Shown here: positions 33,103 to 41,989 of the stretch, in pieces
Numbering within the stretch: position 1 is the stretch's first letter
Layout: every line of letters begins with the position of its first letter
Origin: Streptacidiphilus jiangxiensis
Lineage (GTDB): Bacteria > Actinomycetota > Actinomycetes > Streptomycetales > Streptomycetaceae
NCBI RefSeq assembly: GCF_900109465.1
Contig: NZ_FOAZ01000017.1
Location: 169,681-233,680, forward strand
DNA: 64,000 nucleotides
Direction of reading: 5' to 3'
Notes under the pieces: model-generated
Told to the model about the DNA's origin: nothing
Seen by the model: only the letters and a program-made list of their open reading frames with translations
The model's database searches: none
Position numbers and translations under genes: made by a program

Positions 33103-33900
33103 GTGACCGAGACGCCCGCTTCCTCCGCCTTCCGCCTCGCCTACGTCCCGGGCGTGACGCCCGCCAAGTGGGCGCGGGTCTGGACCGATCGGCTCCCGGA
33201 GACCCCGCTCGACCTGGTCCTCGTCCAGGCCGGGGCCGCCGAGCCCGCGGTGCGTTCGGGTGACGCGGACGCGGGCCTGGTCCGCCTGCCCGTCGACAAG
33301 ACGGACCTGCACGCGATCCCCCTCTACACCGAGACGACCGTCGTGGTGATGCCGAAGGACCACCGCCTCGCGGAAGCCGCCGAGGTGCCGGTGGCCGAGC
33401 TCGCCGAGGAACTGGTGCTGCACCCGCAGGACGACGTGCTGGGCTGGGACGGGCAGCCGCCCGGCCAGGCGGCCAAGGAGCGGCCGGAGACGACCAAGGA
33501 CGCCCTGGAGCTGGTCGCGGCCGGTATCGGCGTCGTGCTGGTGCCGCAGTCGCTGGCCCGCCTGCACCACCGCCGCGACCTCACCTACCGGCCGGTCCCC
33601 GAGGGCGACGCGCCGCAGTCGCAGATCGCGCTCGCCTGGCGACAGGACCGCGGTTCGGAGCTGGTCGAGGAGATGATCGGCATCGTCCGCGGCCGCACCG
33701 TCAACAGCTCGCGCGGCAGCACGGCGACGGCCGCCGCCAACCAGGCGCCGAAGCAGAAGCCGTCCGGCCGCAAGCCGGCTTCGTCGCAGCCCCAGCAGAA
33801 GCAGCAGTCGAAGCAACAGCCGAAGCAGCGGCAGCAGAAGCCCGCGGCCCGCGGCGGCAAGCCGGGCGCGAAGGGCGGCCGCTCCGGCCGCCGCGGCTGA
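33103..33900 (+). CDS. LysR effector-domain protein without HTH, with basic low-complexity tail
   Basis: 265 residues from a GTG. Residues 1-205 match only the LysR substrate-binding domain (FRLAYVPGVTPAKWARVWTDRLPETPLDLVLVQAG, AGLVRLPVDKTDLHAIPLYTETTVVVMPKDHRLA, ELVAAGIGVVLVPQSLARL). No N-terminal DNA-binding helix is present and none is encoded upstream. Residues about 210-265 are a tail rich in Gln, Lys, Ser and Pro ending in an Arg/Gly segment (ARGGKPGAKGGRSGRRG). Such a basic tail could bind nucleic acid or mediate partner contacts. It is divergent from DUF5997, its probable partner. Confidence 0.8.
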   Translation: MTETPASSAFRLAYVPGVTPAKWARVWTDRLPETPLDLVLVQAGAAEPAVRSGDADAGLVRLPVDKTDLHAIPLYTETTVVVMPKDHRLAEAAEVPVAELAEELVLHPQDDVLGWDGQPPGQAAKERPETTKDALELVAAGIGVVLVPQSLARLHHRRDLTYRPVPEGDAPQSQIALAWRQDRGSELVEEMIGIVRGRTVNSSRGSTATAAANQAPKQKPSGRKPASSQPQQKQQSKQQPKQRQQKPAARGGKPGAKGGRSGRRG

Positions 33901-34038
33901 GCGGAATTCCGAATTCCTCCCGCATCGGGGTGACGGGCGAACGACTGATCGAGTCCGAACCGAAAAAAGAACCGGTGGCTCCGAATTCTGGCTAGATTAC
34001 GGCTCGGAAACGGCGGAACGATCACGGGAGCGACGCGC

Positions 34039-34938
34039 ATGACACAGGCCGACGGGACGACGGACCGCACGGTGGGCTTCGTCGGGCTGGGCGCGATGGG
34101 CCGCGCCATGGCCGGCAGGCTGCTGGGGGCCGGGTACGGCGTGCGGGTGTGGAACCGCTCCCCCGAGTCCGTCGCGACACTGGTCGCGCAGGGCGCGGAG
34201 GCGGCACCGGACCCGGCCGGGGCGTTCGCGTGCGAGGTGGTCTTCTCCATGCTCGCGGACGACCGTGCCGTGGAGCTGTTGCTCGACCCGGCGCTGCTGC
34301 GCGGGGCCCGACCGGGCCTGGTGCACGTGAACATGGCCACCGTCTCGGTCGAGCTCGCCAAGCGAGCCGCCGCCGTCCACGCGGACCACGGCGTCGGCTA
34401 TGTCGCCGCGCCGGTGCTCGGACGGCCGCCCGTCGCCGAGGCCGGGCAGCTGACCGTCCTCGCGGCGGGTGCGGCGAAGACGCTCGACCGCGTCGAGCCA
34501 CTGCTGTCCGTGCTCGGACGCCGCGTCTGGCGGCTGGGCGCGGAACCGCACCTGGCCAACGCGCACAAGCTGGCCGCGAACTACCTGATCGCCTGTGCCA
34601 TCGGCGCGATGGCGGAGGCCGCCGCACTCGTCGACGCGGTCGGCGGCGAGCCCGCCGACCTGATCGGCGTGATCACCGACAGCATCCTGCCGGGCCCCGT
34701 CCACACCGGTTACGGCACGATGATCGCCGACCGCCGCTACGAGCCCGCCGGGTTCCGCGCCGCGCTCGGGCTGAAGGACGTGAACCTCGCGCTGACGGCC
34801 GGCGCGGAGGTGAACGTCCCGCTCCCCCTCGGCGGCGTGCTGCGCGACGCCCTCCTCGACGCGCTCGCGCACGGTGACGGGGACCGCGACTGGGCCGTCC
34901 TGGCCGAGGTCGCCCGGCGCCACGCAGGCCTGGCCTGA
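34039..34938 (+). CDS. NAD(P)-dependent beta-hydroxyacid dehydrogenase (GLYR1/HIBADH family)
   Basis: 299 residues; ATG with GGGAG upstream. The Rossmann motif is VGFVGLGAMGRAMAGRLLGAGYGVRVWNRSPE. The substrate motif PVLGRPPVAEAGQL and the catalytic Lys region ANAHKLAANYLIACAIGAMAEAAAL follow; the family usually has GxxGxGxxxKxxxN. It probably reduces or oxidises a short beta-hydroxyacid or succinic semialdehyde in the cytoplasm. The upstream gap (33901-34038) contains repeated GAATTC/CCGAATTC blocks but no gene. A cupin gene follows in the same direction. Confidence 0.87.
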   Translation: MTQADGTTDRTVGFVGLGAMGRAMAGRLLGAGYGVRVWNRSPESVATLVAQGAEAAPDPAGAFACEVVFSMLADDRAVELLLDPALLRGARPGLVHVNMATVSVELAKRAAAVHADHGVGYVAAPVLGRPPVAEAGQLTVLAAGAAKTLDRVEPLLSVLGRRVWRLGAEPHLANAHKLAANYLIACAIGAMAEAAALVDAVGGEPADLIGVITDSILPGPVHTGYGTMIADRRYEPAGFRAALGLKDVNLALTAGAEVNVPLPLGGVLRDALLDALAHGDGDRDWAVLAEVARRHAGLA

Positions 34939-35058
34939 CCCGCACGGACACGGCGAGTGGCCCAGACGATCTCGTCCGGATTGGCCCTGCCCGTCGGGCC
35001 ACTCACGCGGGAAGACTGTCGGTGAGCGACCGAGCAGCGCGATCCGAAGGAGCCCGCC

Positions 35059-35559
35059 ATGTCCTACCCTCCCGCCCGCTACCTGGACGAGTCCGGCCAG
35101 GTCAGCGCGACGCTGCGGCGGGCCGACGCCGCACCCGACCTGCTGATCGGCACCCGCACCCAGGTGCACCACCTCGCCACCGGCGCCTCGACGGACGGCC
35201 GGTTCGGCCTCTACCGCTGGGACATGAGCGCCGACCGCACGGGCGGTCCGAGCGGGCACTTCCACCGGACCATGTCGGAGTCGTTCTTCGTCCTGGAGGG
35301 CACCGTCTCGCTCTACAACGGTGACGCGTGGGTCGACGCCGGCGCGGGCGACTTCCTCCACGTGCCGCCGGGCGGCATCCACGCGTTCAACAACGACTCC
35401 GGCGCCCCCGCGTCGATGCTCGTCCTCTTCACTCCCGGCGCCCCGCGCGAGGCCTACTTCGAGTCGCTCGCCGAGATCACCGCGAGCGGCCGCACACTCA
35501 CCGACGAGGAGTGGCTCGAGCTCTGGGCCCGCCACGACCAGTACCCCGCGAAGGCCTGA
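35059..35559 (+). CDS. Cupin-domain protein
   Basis: 166 residues from an ATG with GAAGGAG upstream. A single cupin barrel: GHFHRTMSESFFVLEGTVSLYNG supplies the His-x-His and Glu metal ligands, and GDFLHVPPGGIHAFNNDSG supplies the second-motif His. The remaining C-terminal helix (EAYFESLAEITASGRTLTDEEWLELWARHDQY) is typical of a broad actinobacterial cupin group. It probably binds a metal ion and a small substrate. It ends 14 bases before the stop of the convergent LysR gene. Confidence 0.87.
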   Translation: MSYPPARYLDESGQVSATLRRADAAPDLLIGTRTQVHHLATGASTDGRFGLYRWDMSADRTGGPSGHFHRTMSESFFVLEGTVSLYNGDAWVDAGAGDFLHVPPGGIHAFNNDSGAPASMLVLFTPGAPREAYFESLAEITASGRTLTDEEWLELWARHDQYPAKA

Positions 35560-35572
35560 GCAGACGCACGCC

Positions 35573-36598
35573 CTACCCCTCGTCGCGACGGGAGCGGGAG
35601 GAGCGCCGGGCCACGTCCAGCAGGAGCCTGGCCGGCGCCGTGAGCTCGGTGCCGCTGCGCCAGACCGCGCGCAGGACGCGACTGAGCGCCACCTCCGGCG
35701 CCACGGGCACCTCGACCAGCCGCCCTGCGGTGAGATCGTCGGCCACCGCCAACAGCGACAGGACCGCCGGGGCCGCGCCCTGCGCCGCCGCGCTGCGCAG
35801 CGGGCCCGTCGCCCCGAGCTCCAGCACCGGCACGGACGGCCCGACCCACGGCCGCAACGCGCGCTCCAGGGTGTCGCGCGTGCCGGAGCCGGGCTCGCGC
35901 AGCAGCAGCGGCGTCTCGGCCAGCTCGGCGCCGGAGACGGGCGTGCCGCGCCGCGCCCACGGGTGGTCCGGGGCGGTCACCACGGCCAGCCGGTCCCGCC
36001 CGACCGCGAGCGAACGCAGGTCGCGCGGGACGAACGGGCCCTCGATGAACCCGAGGTCGGCCTCGCCGTGCCGCAAGGCCTCGATCACCTGGTGGCTGTT
36101 GGTGACCCGCAGCCCGACGTGCGTCGCGGGGCTGAGTCGGCGCAGGCTCACCAGCCAACCGGGCAACAGCTGTTCGGCCAGGGTCAGGCTCGCGGCGAGG
36201 CGCAGTTCGCCACGCTGCTGCGCCTGCAGCGCGGCGAGGCCCTCCGCCAGCACATGGGCCTGCTCCAGCACCCCTCGCGCCCAGTCGGTGACGACGAGCC
36301 CCGCGTCGGTCAGCCGTGACCCCTGCCGTGAGCGGTCCAGCAGTTGCAGCGCGAGCTTGCGCTCCAGGGTGCGCAGCCGCGCGCTCGCGGCCGGCTGGGT
36401 GATCTGCTGCTGGGCCGCCGCTCGCCCGATGCTCCCCGTGTCGGCCACGGCGACGAGCAACTCCAGCGTCTCCAGGTCCGGCAGCCGCCGCGACGCCGGC
36501 GTCCGCGCGGCGGCCGCGCCGCCGGCCGGTCCGCCCAGGGGATCGCCCGGCCCGTGCCGTTGCGCCGCGTGGTCGTCGGTCGCATGGTCGTCGGTCAT
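35573..36598 (-). CDS. LysR-type regulator (CysB/YeiE-like)
   Basis: 341 residues. A Gly/Ala-rich N-terminal extension of about 38 residues precedes the HTH (LPDLETLELLVAVADTGSIGRAAAQQQITQPAASARLRTLERKLALQLLDRSRQGSRLT). The effector domain follows (LRLAASLTLAEQLLPGWLVSLRRLSP, LREPGSGTRDTLERALRP). It is divergent, 70 bases away, from a YeiH-type transporter gene; the YeiE-YeiH pairing is common in bacteria and suggests direct control. The ligand may be sulfite or another oxyanion, as for YeiE. Confidence 0.88.
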   Translation of the reverse strand: MTDDHATDDHAAQRHGPGDPLGGPAGGAAAARTPASRRLPDLETLELLVAVADTGSIGRAAAQQQITQPAASARLRTLERKLALQLLDRSRQGSRLTDAGLVVTDWARGVLEQAHVLAEGLAALQAQQRGELRLAASLTLAEQLLPGWLVSLRRLSPATHVGLRVTNSHQVIEALRHGEADLGFIEGPFVPRDLRSLAVGRDRLAVVTAPDHPWARRGTPVSGAELAETPLLLREPGSGTRDTLERALRPWVGPSVPVLELGATGPLRSAAAQGAAPAVLSLLAVADDLTAGRLVEVPVAPEVALSRVLRAVWRSGTELTAPARLLLDVARRSSRSRRDEG

Positions 36599-36668
36599 AG
36601 GGAAACCCTATGACGTGCCACCGGGTTTTCGGCTACCGCCTCCACCGCCACCGCCCAAGAGTGGTCTC

Positions 36669-37745
36669 GTGACGATCATCCCCGCGCGCCTCGGTCAGAG
36701 CCCGACCACCCCCTCGCGGCTCTCCGAGCGCCTCACCGCCGCACGCGCGAACGTCGGCAGGACGGCGCCCGGACTGGTCGCGGCGGGGGCGGCCGTCGCC
36801 GTCGCCGAGGGCGTGAGCCACCTGGTGCCGGCCGTCTCTCCGATGACCGCCGCCGTGGCGCTGGGCGTCCTCGCGGGCAACCTGCGGGCGGGAGACGTCC
36901 GGGCGCTGCCCGCCGCCACCCGGCCGGGCCTCGCGGTCGCCGCCAAGCGGGTGATGCGGCTGGCGGTCGTCCTGCTCGGGCTGAAGCTCGCCCTGAGCGA
37001 CGTGCTGTCGCTGGGCTGGCCGACCCTCGTACTGGTGTGCGCGGTCGTCGCCGCGACCTTCTTCGGCACCCAGTGGCTGGGGCGCAAGGCCGGCCTGCCG
37101 GGCGACCAACCGCTGCTGATCGCCACCGGCTTCTCGATCTGCGGTGCCTCCGCCGTCGCGGCGATGAACGGCGTCACCGAGAGCGAGGAGCGCGACACCG
37201 TCACCGCCGTCGCGCTGGTCACGCTCTGCGGCACCCTCGCGATCGCCGTGCTGCCGCTGCTGCACCACCCGCTCGGCCTCACCGACCTTCAGTTCGGCCG
37301 CTGGACCGGCGCGAGCGTGCACGACGTGGGCCAGGTCGTCGCGATCGGCCAGACGGCGGGCGCCGCCGCGCTCGGGCAGGCGGTCGTGGTCAAACTGATG
37401 CGCGTCGCCCTGCTCGCCCCGCTGGTGACCGGTGTCGCGCTGGTGCGGTCCCGCCGCGCGGGTGGGACCGCGGCGGGCGAGAAGCGTCCGGCGGCGTTGC
37501 CGCTGTTCCTGGTCGGCTTCCTGGCCTGCATGGCGCTGCGCAGCACCGGGTGGCTCTCGGCCGGGTTCGTCGACACCGCGAACCAGATCGACGAGCTGCT
37601 GATGGCAGGCGCGCTCTTCGCCCTGGGCAGCACCGTCGACGTGCGGAACCTGCTGCGGACCGGCCGCCGGGCCCTGCTGGTCGGGCTGGCCTCGTGGATG
37701 CTGATCGCGGCCGTCTCCTACGCGGGCGTCCTGCTCACGACCTGA
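36669..37745 (+). CDS. YeiH-family putative sulfate/sulfite exporter
   Basis: 358 residues from the GTG at 36669. About ten transmembrane helices with the family hallmarks VMRLAVVLLGLKLALSDVLSLG, FSICGASAVAAMNGV and GRWTGASVHDVGQVVAIGQTAG. YeiH proteins are annotated as sulfate or sulfonate-type exporters; experimental evidence is thin. The divergent LysR gene is the probable regulator. A strong hairpin terminator follows within 12 bases. Confidence 0.88.
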   Translation: MTIIPARLGQSPTTPSRLSERLTAARANVGRTAPGLVAAGAAVAVAEGVSHLVPAVSPMTAAVALGVLAGNLRAGDVRALPAATRPGLAVAAKRVMRLAVVLLGLKLALSDVLSLGWPTLVLVCAVVAATFFGTQWLGRKAGLPGDQPLLIATGFSICGASAVAAMNGVTESEERDTVTAVALVTLCGTLAIAVLPLLHHPLGLTDLQFGRWTGASVHDVGQVVAIGQTAGAAALGQAVVVKLMRVALLAPLVTGVALVRSRRAGGTAAGEKRPAALPLFLVGFLACMALRSTGWLSAGFVDTANQIDELLMAGALFALGSTVDVRNLLRTGRRALLVGLASWMLIAAVSYAGVLLTT

Positions 37746-37753
37746 AAAACACA

Positions 37754-37780
37754 AAAGACCGGGATTGCATCCCGGTCTTT
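37754..37780 (+). terminator. Intrinsic hairpin terminator after yeiH-like gene
   Basis: AAAGACCGGGAT (37754-37765), a three-base loop, and ATCCCGGTCTTT (37769-37780): a perfect 12-base stem starting nine bases after the stop codon. The A/T ends of the stem make it look like a classic terminator. It isolates the HelD gene from the exporter. Confidence 0.85.
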
Positions 37781-37796
37781 CCGCTCGTATATTGAG

Positions 37797-37846
37797 AGAT
37801 TCCTCGTCAGTTCTCATGACCACGGGTCGAGAAAGTCGAGGAATCT
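37797..37846 (+). promoter_or_regulatory. Inverted repeat in the HelD leader
   Basis: AGATTCCTCG (37797-37806) and CGAGGAATCT (37837-37846) are exact complements 30 bases apart, just upstream of the HelD-type gene. It could be an operator or an RNA stem in the 5' leader. It does not resemble the rifamycin-associated element as I recall it. Confidence 0.5.
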
Positions 37847-37879
37847 TTACGGTTTCACTATATCCGAGCGGGAGCGGCT

Positions 37880-40150
37880 TTGTCAAACGACGGAATTCGC
37901 CAGGAACAGGAATTCATCGACCTGCTCCGCGCACGTCTGGGCGCGCTGGAGGCGCAGGCCGAGTCCGCCGTCCAGGCCGCGCTGGGCCAGGAGGTGACCA
38001 ACGCTCAGACCCGTCTCGAACGCGACGTGCGCGTTGCCGAGAACTCCGGGCTGCTCGCCGCCTACGCCTCCGGTGAGCACGGCCTCTGCTTCGGCCGGCT
38101 GGTCTTCCGCGACGGCGCCGACCACCACATCGGCCGCCTCGGCATTCGCGCGGACGACGAGGAGCGCACGCCGCTCGTCGTGGACTGGCGCGCCGACATC
38201 GCACGCCCCTTCTACCTCGCCACCGGTTACGAGCCGATGGGCCTGCGGCGCCGACGGCACATCACCACCGAGCGCAACCGGGTCACCGCCCTGCACGACG
38301 AGATCCTCGACCTCGGCGACGCCGAGCGCTCCGGGTTCGAGGGCTCGGACGCCGACGACGTGCTGCTGGCCGCCCTCGACGCCGCCCGCACCGGCCGCAT
38401 GCACGACATCGTGCAGACCATCCAGGCCGAGCAGGACCGCATCATCCGCGCCCCGCACCACGGCGTCCTCGTCGTCGAGGGCGGCCCCGGCACCGGCAAG
38501 ACGGCCGTGGCCCTGCACCGCGCCGCCTACCTCCTCTACGCCCAGCGCGAGCTGCTGGCCCGCCGCGCGGTGCTGATCGTCGGCCCCAACCCCGCCTTCC
38601 TCGCCTACATCGGCCAGGTGCTGCCCTCCCTCGGTGAGACCGGCGTCCTGCTGGCCACCCCCGCCGAACTCTTCCCCGGTGTCCGCGCCACCGGCACCGA
38701 CACCCCGGCCGCCGCCGCGGTCAAGGGCGCCGCCGCCATGGCCGACGCGCTCGCCGCGCACCTGCGGGACCTGCAGGCGCTGCCCGATCCGGCGCTCGTG
38801 GTCGAGCACGACGACGGCGTGCTGATCCTCACCCGGGAGATCGCCGCCGCCGCGCGCGAGCGCGCCCGCGCCACGCAGCTGCCGCACAACCTCGCCCGCC
38901 CGCACTTCGCCTTCGCCGTCATCGACGCGCTCACCGAGCAGTTGGTCGAGCGCCTCGGCCACGACCCGTTCGGCGACGAGAACCTGCTCGGCCCCGACGA
39001 CCAGGCGCTGATCGGCAAGGCCGTCGCCGCGAGCGCGGCCGTCCACGCCGCCATCGACGAACTGTGGCCGCAGCTCACCCCCGAGCAGTTCCTCGCCGAC
39101 TACCTGGAGGAGCCGACCCACCTCCCGCCCGCCGACGCCGAGGCCGTCCGCCGCCCGCACGACTCCCGTCCCGAACTCCCCGCCCGCTGGGAGTGGACCC
39201 CGGCGGACGTACCGCTGCTCGACGAGGCGGCGGAGCTGCTGGGCGAGGACGACTCGGCCCGCCGCGCGGCGGAGGAGGCGCTGCGGCAGGAACAGATCGC
39301 CTACGCGCAGGGCGTGCTGGACCTCTCCTACGGCTCCCGCACGCAGGAGTTCGAGGACCGCGACGACGAGGACTCCGAGTACCTCGCCGCCCACGACCTC
39401 ATCGACGCCGAGCGCCTGGCGGACCGTCAGGAGGAGGTCGACCACCGGACCGCGGCGGAGCGCGCCGCGGCCGACCGCACCTGGGCCTTCGGTTACGTGA
39501 TCGTCGACGAGGCACAGGAGCTGTCGCCGATGGCCTGGCGTCTGCTGATGCGCCGTTGCCCGACCCGTTCGATGACCCTGGTCGGCGACCCCGCCCAGAC
39601 CAGCGAACCGGCCGGCTGCGGCAGTTGGGACGCGGCGCTCAGTCCGCACGTCGCCGACCGCTGGCAGCGCGTGGTCCTGGACGTCAACTACCGCACCCCC
39701 GCCGAGATCATGGACACGGCCGCGGCGGTCCCCCGCACCGCGGACCCGTCGTTCACCCCGCCTCGCTCCGTGCGCAGCACGGGCGTGCGGCCGTGGGCGC
39801 TGAACGTCCCGACAGCCGAGGAGCTGCCCGGCGCGGTGGCGAAGGCGGTCGCCGAACACACCGCGCCGGATCGGCGGCTGGCCGTGATCGCCCCCGAAGC
39901 CGAGCTGGACGCCCTGGCAGCGGTAGTGCCCGAAGCCGCGCGGGGCGTGTCACCGGACCTGACCCAGCCGGTCGTGCTGCTCGCTCCGGCGCAGGCGAAG
40001 GGGCTGGAGTTCGACACGGTGCTCGTCGTGGAGCCGGACGGCTTCGGGGCGAACGAGCTCTACGTGGCACTCACCCGGGCGACGCAGCGGATGGGGGTGC
40101 TGCACACCGCTACGCTGCCGTTCGGGCTGGAGTTGGAGACGGTCCGCTGA
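37880..40150 (+). CDS. helD: HelD-type RNA polymerase recycling helicase-like protein
   Basis: 756 residues from a TTG with GGGAG five bases upstream. The N-terminal helical arm (EQEFIDLLRARLGALEAQAESAVQAAL) that enters the polymerase secondary channel precedes a superfamily 1 core: VVDWRADIARPFY, Walker A VVEGGPGTGKTAVALHR with Lys207, DEAQELSPMAWRLLMRRCPTRSMTLVGDPAQ, and the C-terminal AQAKGLEFDTVLVVEPDGF...LYVALTRATQRMGVLH. A large insert between 1A subdomains is typical of HelD. It removes RNA polymerase from stalled or inactive complexes; the HelR subgroup also displaces rifamycins. I cannot tell HelD from HelR by eye. Confidence 0.88.
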   Translation: MSNDGIRQEQEFIDLLRARLGALEAQAESAVQAALGQEVTNAQTRLERDVRVAENSGLLAAYASGEHGLCFGRLVFRDGADHHIGRLGIRADDEERTPLVVDWRADIARPFYLATGYEPMGLRRRRHITTERNRVTALHDEILDLGDAERSGFEGSDADDVLLAALDAARTGRMHDIVQTIQAEQDRIIRAPHHGVLVVEGGPGTGKTAVALHRAAYLLYAQRELLARRAVLIVGPNPAFLAYIGQVLPSLGETGVLLATPAELFPGVRATGTDTPAAAAVKGAAAMADALAAHLRDLQALPDPALVVEHDDGVLILTREIAAAARERARATQLPHNLARPHFAFAVIDALTEQLVERLGHDPFGDENLLGPDDQALIGKAVAASAAVHAAIDELWPQLTPEQFLADYLEEPTHLPPADAEAVRRPHDSRPELPARWEWTPADVPLLDEAAELLGEDDSARRAAEEALRQEQIAYAQGVLDLSYGSRTQEFEDRDDEDSEYLAAHDLIDAERLADRQEEVDHRTAAERAAADRTWAFGYVIVDEAQELSPMAWRLLMRRCPTRSMTLVGDPAQTSEPAGCGSWDAALSPHVADRWQRVVLDVNYRTPAEIMDTAAAVPRTADPSFTPPRSVRSTGVRPWALNVPTAEELPGAVAKAVAEHTAPDRRLAVIAPEAELDALAAVVPEAARGVSPDLTQPVVLLAPAQAKGLEFDTVLVVEPDGFGANELYVALTRATQRMGVLHTATLPFGLELETVR

Positions 40151-41300
40151 CGTCGCGCGCCCGTGTGATCTCCCGGGCGACCAGTGCGCGCAGGCCCACC
40201 ACCGCGGTCGCCCAGAAGGCGAGGACGCCGCAGCCGATCGCGGCTCCCGCCGCGACCGCGGTGGTCTGGTCGACGCCCAGCGCACGCTGGAACGGCACGA
40301 CGCAGGCGGCCGAGAAGACCGGAGCGAGGCACAGGGCGACAAGGTGGATCCGCCACTCCTCGCCCGCCCAGCTCCGGCCGTTCCGACGTGCGACGAGGAT
40401 GCGCCACGTCATCAGCGCGGCGGTCGCCCCGAACGGGACGAGGTATCCGAGCACCAGGCGGTGGTTCTGCGCGCCGCCGGCGGCCAGCAGCGACGAGGTG
40501 AGCCACCCCAGCGCGGCCGCCCCGACGAGCGCGGCCGCGGCCAGGACCCACCACGGCACCCAACTGCGCCCCATCCCGGCCAGTTCCTCCCGGCGGTCCA
40601 GCCGCCGGGACGCGACCAGCGCGCCGACCGCGACCAGCGAGCCGAGGTGCATGACGGCGATCTGGTTGATCTGCGTCATCGGGATGCCCGGGAACAGCAC
40701 GGGCAGCGCGCCCCACTCGAAGCGCAGCAGCGGCGCGGTCATCAGGAACGCGTAGCACAGCAGCATCCAGCGCTGGTGGATCTCCGGCATGCGCTGGACG
40801 GCGGCCACGATCCCGAAGGTGACGCTGAAGACCGTGCCGACGAGGATGGTCGCCAGCACGATCCAGAAGGCGGGGCCGCTGAACGCGTCGCGCGGGGCGG
40901 TGCGGAGCAGGTAGATCGCGGCGCCGGCCATGCAGACGTAGACGGTGACGGCGAAGACCACGCCCAGCGTGCGGTGGAGGCGGGCCCGGCGCCGCACCGC
41001 GGTGAGGAGTTGGAGGGGCCCGAGCAGCATCAGCAGGCCGCCGAGCACCGAGTGGACGATCAGCGCGGCAAGGCTGTGGTCATAGGGCTTGATCCGGGTG
41101 GCGAGCGCGTCGGCAACGTAGCGGGGGCTGGTGAGGTGAGCGAGGAAGGACTCACCGATGGCGGGCGCGCCCGGGTGGGCGTAGGGCCACAGTTCGGTCA
41201 TGGCGATCGGGGCGTAGCCGATGCCGACGGCGATGACGACGATCGCCGCCAGGCGTCCCCAGCTGACACCGGTCCTGGCCCGGCTCGTAGGACGGTTCAC
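40110..41300 (-). CDS. DUF2306 multi-helix membrane protein
   Basis: 396 residues from a GTG with a G-rich ribosome site. About eight transmembrane helices: an N-terminal DUF2306-like half (HSVLGGLLMLLGPLQLLTAVRRRARLHRTLGVVFAVTVYVCMAGAAIYLL, MPEIHQRWMLLCYAFLMTAPLLRF) with conserved His residues that might bind haem or metal, and a second four-helix half. Function is unknown. The 3' end overlaps the convergent HelD gene by 41 bases. A perfect inverted repeat lies 19 bases upstream of its start and a PadR gene lies just upstream on the same strand. Confidence 0.82.
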   Translation of the reverse strand: MNRPTSRARTGVSWGRLAAIVVIAVGIGYAPIAMTELWPYAHPGAPAIGESFLAHLTSPRYVADALATRIKPYDHSLAALIVHSVLGGLLMLLGPLQLLTAVRRRARLHRTLGVVFAVTVYVCMAGAAIYLLRTAPRDAFSGPAFWIVLATILVGTVFSVTFGIVAAVQRMPEIHQRWMLLCYAFLMTAPLLRFEWGALPVLFPGIPMTQINQIAVMHLGSLVAVGALVASRRLDRREELAGMGRSWVPWWVLAAAALVGAAALGWLTSSLLAAGGAQNHRLVLGYLVPFGATAALMTWRILVARRNGRSWAGEEWRIHLVALCLAPVFSAACVVPFQRALGVDQTTAVAAGAAIGCGVLAFWATAVVGLRALVAREITRARDVSGPSPTPARTAA

Positions 41301-41318
41301 GGCGGCCCCCTCGCGCGC

Positions 41319-41343
41319 TCGATAGTCCTTCCTGGACTATCGA
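41319..41343. promoter_or_regulatory. Perfect inverted-repeat operator before the DUF2306 gene
   Basis: TCGATAGTCC (41319-41328), spacer TTCCT, GGACTATCGA (41334-41343): a 10-base perfect dyad between the PadR gene and the DUF2306 start. Its position 19 bases before the start codon suits repression. PadR is the adjacent candidate binder. Confidence 0.7.
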
Positions 41344-41391
41344 GAAGGTAGGGCGGAACCAGGGACGGGTCAAGAGGTTGTTACCGAGGAG

Positions 41392-41928
41392 TCAGCTCAC
41401 GTCGTCGGCGACCGCGGCGCCGCGGCTCTCCACCCACTGCCAGAACTCGACCATCATCCGCTCGTAGCGGATGCCGAACTCCAACGCCTCGCGCTGGCCC
41501 CGCGTGATCAACTCCCCCACGGACTCCGCCAGACCCTCGTACTCCGCGAGCGTGCGCTCGTGCTCGACGACCTGCACGGGGGCGTGCACGTCGGGACGGC
41601 CGCCGAACCAGAGCTTGAGGATGCCGCGCTCGCGCGCCTCGACCGGGACGAAGGCCGAGTCCGCCAGCCATCCGGCGAGCTCGCCGGAGCCGGCCTCGGT
41701 GAGCCGCATGACGCGACGGTTGCGGCCGCCCTCCTCGCGGACCTCGGAGAGCAGACCGGCGGCGAGCAGCCGGTCGCACTGCGCGTACACCTGCGCGTGC
41801 GGCATCGCCCAGAACGGCGCCACGGTCCGCGCCGCCTCGACCTTGACGTCGTACGGGCTCGCCTCGCCCAGCTGGTCGATGATGCCGAGGACGAGGAAGG
41901 AGGAGGTGGTCAACCGGGTCTCAGCCAT
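41392..41928 (-). CDS. PadR-family transcriptional regulator
   Basis: 178 residues from the ATG at 41928. N-terminal winged helix: TSSFLVLGIIDQLGEASPYDVKVEAARTVAPFWAMPHAQVYAQCDRLLAAGLLSEVREEGGRNRRVMRLTEAG. C-terminal helices (VEARERGILKLWFGGRPDV, VVEHERTLAEYEGLAESVG) form the PadR dimer arm. It is upstream of, and on the same strand as, the DUF2306 membrane gene, with a perfect dyad between them, so it probably represses that gene in response to a small molecule. Confidence 0.88.
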   Translation of the reverse strand: MAETRLTTSSFLVLGIIDQLGEASPYDVKVEAARTVAPFWAMPHAQVYAQCDRLLAAGLLSEVREEGGRNRRVMRLTEAGSGELAGWLADSAFVPVEARERGILKLWFGGRPDVHAPVQVVEHERTLAEYEGLAESVGELITRGQREALEFGIRYERMMVEFWQWVESRGAAVADDVS

Positions 41929-41989
41929 GCGGTGACGGTATCGTGAGACGCCATTGACAAATTGTTGAAGCCGGGGTTTCCCTGCTGCC

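Noticed and set aside
37781..37879. Rifamycin-associated element before the HelD gene
   Set aside because: The inverted repeat present does not resemble the element as I recall it.
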